Below are positions 62,634-64,000 of a DNA stretch of 64,000 nt, piece by piece. Below the pieces are notes generated by a model. It made no database searches and was not told where the DNA came from. It saw only the letters and a list, made by a program, of their open reading frames with translations. How positions within the stretch are numbered: position 1 is the stretch's first letter; the number at the start of each line of letters is the position of its first letter. Location: contig JAIQFN010000005.1 in assembly GCA_020073265.1 (NCBI GenBank), forward strand, positions 1 through 64,000. The letters are read 5' to 3'. Origin of the DNA: Terriglobia bacterium. GTDB lineage: Bacteria; Acidobacteriota; Terriglobia; Bryobacterales; Bryobacteraceae. The position numbers were made by a program, and so were the translations under genes.

Positions 62634-63400
62634 ATTGCGAACAAGCGAGAACACAATTCGTCGACTACTGGCGCGGAACGCTCGAAGACGCGGGCGGCGA
62701 GTTTCGCGACCACCTGGCCTTTTGCGAGCGCTGCCGCGCCGAAGCCGAAGATCTCAAGGATATGTGGAGCACGCTCGGAACGCTGCCGGAACAAGATCCC
62801 AGCCTGAGCCTGCGCGGGCGCTTCTACGATTCGCTGCGCAACTGGCGGCAGCGCGAAGCCGAACGCCGGCAGCCTTTCGCCTGGATGCGTCATCCGGCCT
62901 TTCAAGCCGCCGCGGCCATGGCCATTCTCGTGCTTGGAATTGGAGCGGGCTTCCTGGTGCGCGGCCGCGATTCATCCGAGATCTCGCAACTGCGCGGGGA
63001 GGTTTACAACATGCGTCAACTGGTTGCGCTTTCGCTGCTGCAGCAACAGAACGCCAGCGACCGTCTGCGCGGCGTCAACTACACTTATCGCGTCGAGCCG
63101 GACGATCCGCAAGTGCTGTCGGCCCTGCTGACCACCATCAATCACGATCCCAGCGTGAACGTGCGGCTGGCCGCCGTGGATGCGCTGCGCAAGTTCACCG
63201 ACGGTCCGGTGGGACGACGGGCGCTGGTGCAGGCTTTGGGAAAACAGAATTCGCCGCTGGTCCAGATCGCGATCCTGGATCAGATCGTGGAGCTGCGCGA
63301 GCGGTCGGCGGCGTCGGCCATTCAACTCCTGGAGTCCGGCCAGGACGTGAATCCGGACGTCAAGCAGCACGCGCAATGGGCGCTGAGGCAACTGCAATGA
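62630..63400 (+). CDS. Anti-sigma factor with zinc finger, membrane helix and HEAT-like repeats
   Basis: A 256-residue membrane protein. The N-terminal anti-sigma zinc finger (zf-HC2/ZAS) shows MNCEQARTQFVDYW and HLAFCERC, the H-x3-C-x2-C set that binds the ECF sigma in the cytoplasm. A single membrane helix lies near residues 90-108 (AAAAMAILVLGIGAGFLV). The outer part has a coiled coil and HEAT-like repeats (ALLTTINHDPSVNVRLAAVD; ALGKQNSPLVQIAILDQIVE). HEAT repeats on the sensor side suggest protein binding. It overlaps both neighbours by ATGA. Confidence 0.9.
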   Translation: MNCEQARTQFVDYWRGTLEDAGGEFRDHLAFCERCRAEAEDLKDMWSTLGTLPEQDPSLSLRGRFYDSLRNWRQREAERRQPFAWMRHPAFQAAAAMAILVLGIGAGFLVRGRDSSEISQLRGEVYNMRQLVALSLLQQQNASDRLRGVNYTYRVEPDDPQVLSALLTTINHDPSVNVRLAAVDALRKFTDGPVGRRALVQALGKQNSPLVQIAILDQIVELRERSAASAIQLLESGQDVNPDVKQHAQWALRQLQ

Positions 63401-64000
63401 AGATTCTGATCGTGCTGGCGAGCGCGCTCACGCTGGCGTACGGTTTCGACCAGCAGGAGAAGGAAACCATCCGACAGACCTTCCCCGCGGCCACGCGCGT
63501 CGAAATCGACAACGTGCACGGATCGATCCGTGTCACCGGCTACGACGGCCGGGAAATCCAGATGGTGGCGGAGAAAACCATCGACGCCGAATCGCAGGAA
63601 CGGTTGGACGCCGCCAAGCGCGAAGTGAAGCTGGACATCTCACAGTCGGGCGGAACGCTCAAGCTGTTCGTCGACGGCCCGTTCCGCTGCCAATGCGGCG
63701 ACGGCGGGTCGGGGATTCATGACAGCGGGCATCGCGGCTACGCCGTCAACTACGATTTCGAACTCAAGGTCCCGGTGGCTACGGCCTTGCACCTCGCTAC
63801 CGTGAACCACGGCGAGATACGCGTCGAGAACGCGGCCGGGGATTTCGACCTGGGTAACGTCAACGGCGGAATCGAACTCGCGGAGGTGGCGGGTTCCGGC
63901 AACGTCCACACGGTGAACGGCAAGATCTCGGCGACGTTCGCGAAAAACCCCGCGGCTAGCTGTTCGTTCAAAACCGTGAACGGAACCATCGAGGCATCGT
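63397..64000 (+). CDS. DUF4097-family beta-repeat protein (3' end off window)
   Basis: The first 201 codons of an exported DUF4097 protein; the window ends inside it. It has a short signal (ILIVLASALTLAYG), then TFPAATRVEIDNVHGSIRVT and recurrent right-handed beta-helix-like turns: LATVNHGEIRVENAAGDF, DLGNVNGGIELAEVAGSG and VHTVNGKISATFAKNP. These repeats resemble auto-adhesive beta solenoids. A short Cys-containing loop (FRCQCGDGGSGIHDSGH) is unusual. Its ATG overlaps the anti-sigma stop, so it is a probable sigma-operon member and perhaps envelope sensor or target. Function unknown in this family. Confidence 0.88.
   Translation, partial: MKILIVLASALTLAYGFDQQEKETIRQTFPAATRVEIDNVHGSIRVTGYDGREIQMVAEKTIDAESQERLDAAKREVKLDISQSGGTLKLFVDGPFRCQCGDGGSGIHDSGHRGYAVNYDFELKVPVATALHLATVNHGEIRVENAAGDFDLGNVNGGIELAEVAGSGNVHTVNGKISATFAKNPAASCSFKTVNGTIEAS

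Noticed and set aside
1-64000. CRISPR arrays, tRNA and rRNA genes, insertion sequences, prophage
   Set aside because: No regularly spaced repeats, tRNA-like folds with a GTTCRA arm, rRNA core sequences, transposase or phage structural genes were seen by eye; short tRNAs could be missed without a covariance search.

Overview
The window reads as chromosome of a high-GC, Gram-negative soil-type bacterium, most likely an Acidobacteriota member of the Solibacter/Bryobacter kind. This rests on the gene families: RND pumps of the acidobacterial type, many secreted Ig-like and propeller proteins, PadR regulators, a PEP-CTERM protein, DUF4097 and HEAT-repeat anti-sigma proteins. Dispersed GC-rich palindromes at gene ends fit too. 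No phage, insertion sequence, CRISPR array, tRNA or rRNA gene was recognised. The taxonomic call is inference.

Layout. 1-5.6 kb (minus strand): an RraA-like gene, then a membrane fusion protein, an RND pump and an outer membrane factor cut by the window edge. 5.7-7.5 kb: a small receiver-like protein and a Tat-exported amidohydrolase. 7.6-26.3 kb: an exopolysaccharide and surface region. It holds a NusG-like antiterminator and an SLBB/Wza-type export protein that share an almost identical TTGAC operator. The exporter is followed by three secreted beta-rich proteins, an SRPBCC protein, a PEP-CTERM protein, a TPR lipoprotein, three GT4 glycosyltransferases, a DUF3108 protein, a glycosyltransferase-methyltransferase fusion, a Wzm-like ABC permease with an extra N-terminal domain, and galE. 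Polymerase, flippase, Wzt ATPase and exosortase are not in the window.

26.3-29.4 kb (minus): sedoheptulose-7-phosphate isomerase, TsaC and a homocysteine methyltransferase/MTHF reductase fusion. 29.6-35.7 kb: PadR, TolC, RND and MFP genes, with a long-armed palindrome just before the MFP gene. 36.2-41.3 kb (minus): a SAM hydrolase family protein, a 999-residue sortilin-like propeller, a methyltransferase-like protein and a bactofilin. 41.5-43.2 kb: a GAF protein and a YCF48-type propeller. 43.2-44.0 kb: a long non-coding stretch with two DnaA boxes and a purine-rich, helix-forming segment. 44-48.4 kb (minus): a class IV aminotransferase and a multi-PAS GGDEF-EAL protein broken by one frameshift. 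48.6-52.3 kb: citrate synthase, seryl-tRNA synthetase and a secreted repeat protein. 52.6-58.4 kb (minus): a third complete RND system. 58.6-62.0 kb: a membrane protein, then a damaged patch (PadR remnant joined to a DUF457-like remnant, and a disrupted M13 peptidase). 62.1-64.0 kb: an ECF sigma factor, an anti-sigma factor with HEAT-like repeats and a DUF4097 protein, all overlapping by ATGA.

Themes. Three RND efflux systems lie in 64 kb, and two carry altered proton-relay residues. The exopolysaccharide region is probably co-regulated through the TTGAC operator pair. Three loci between 45 and 62 kb carry reading-frame lesions, which are either real decay or sequence errors.
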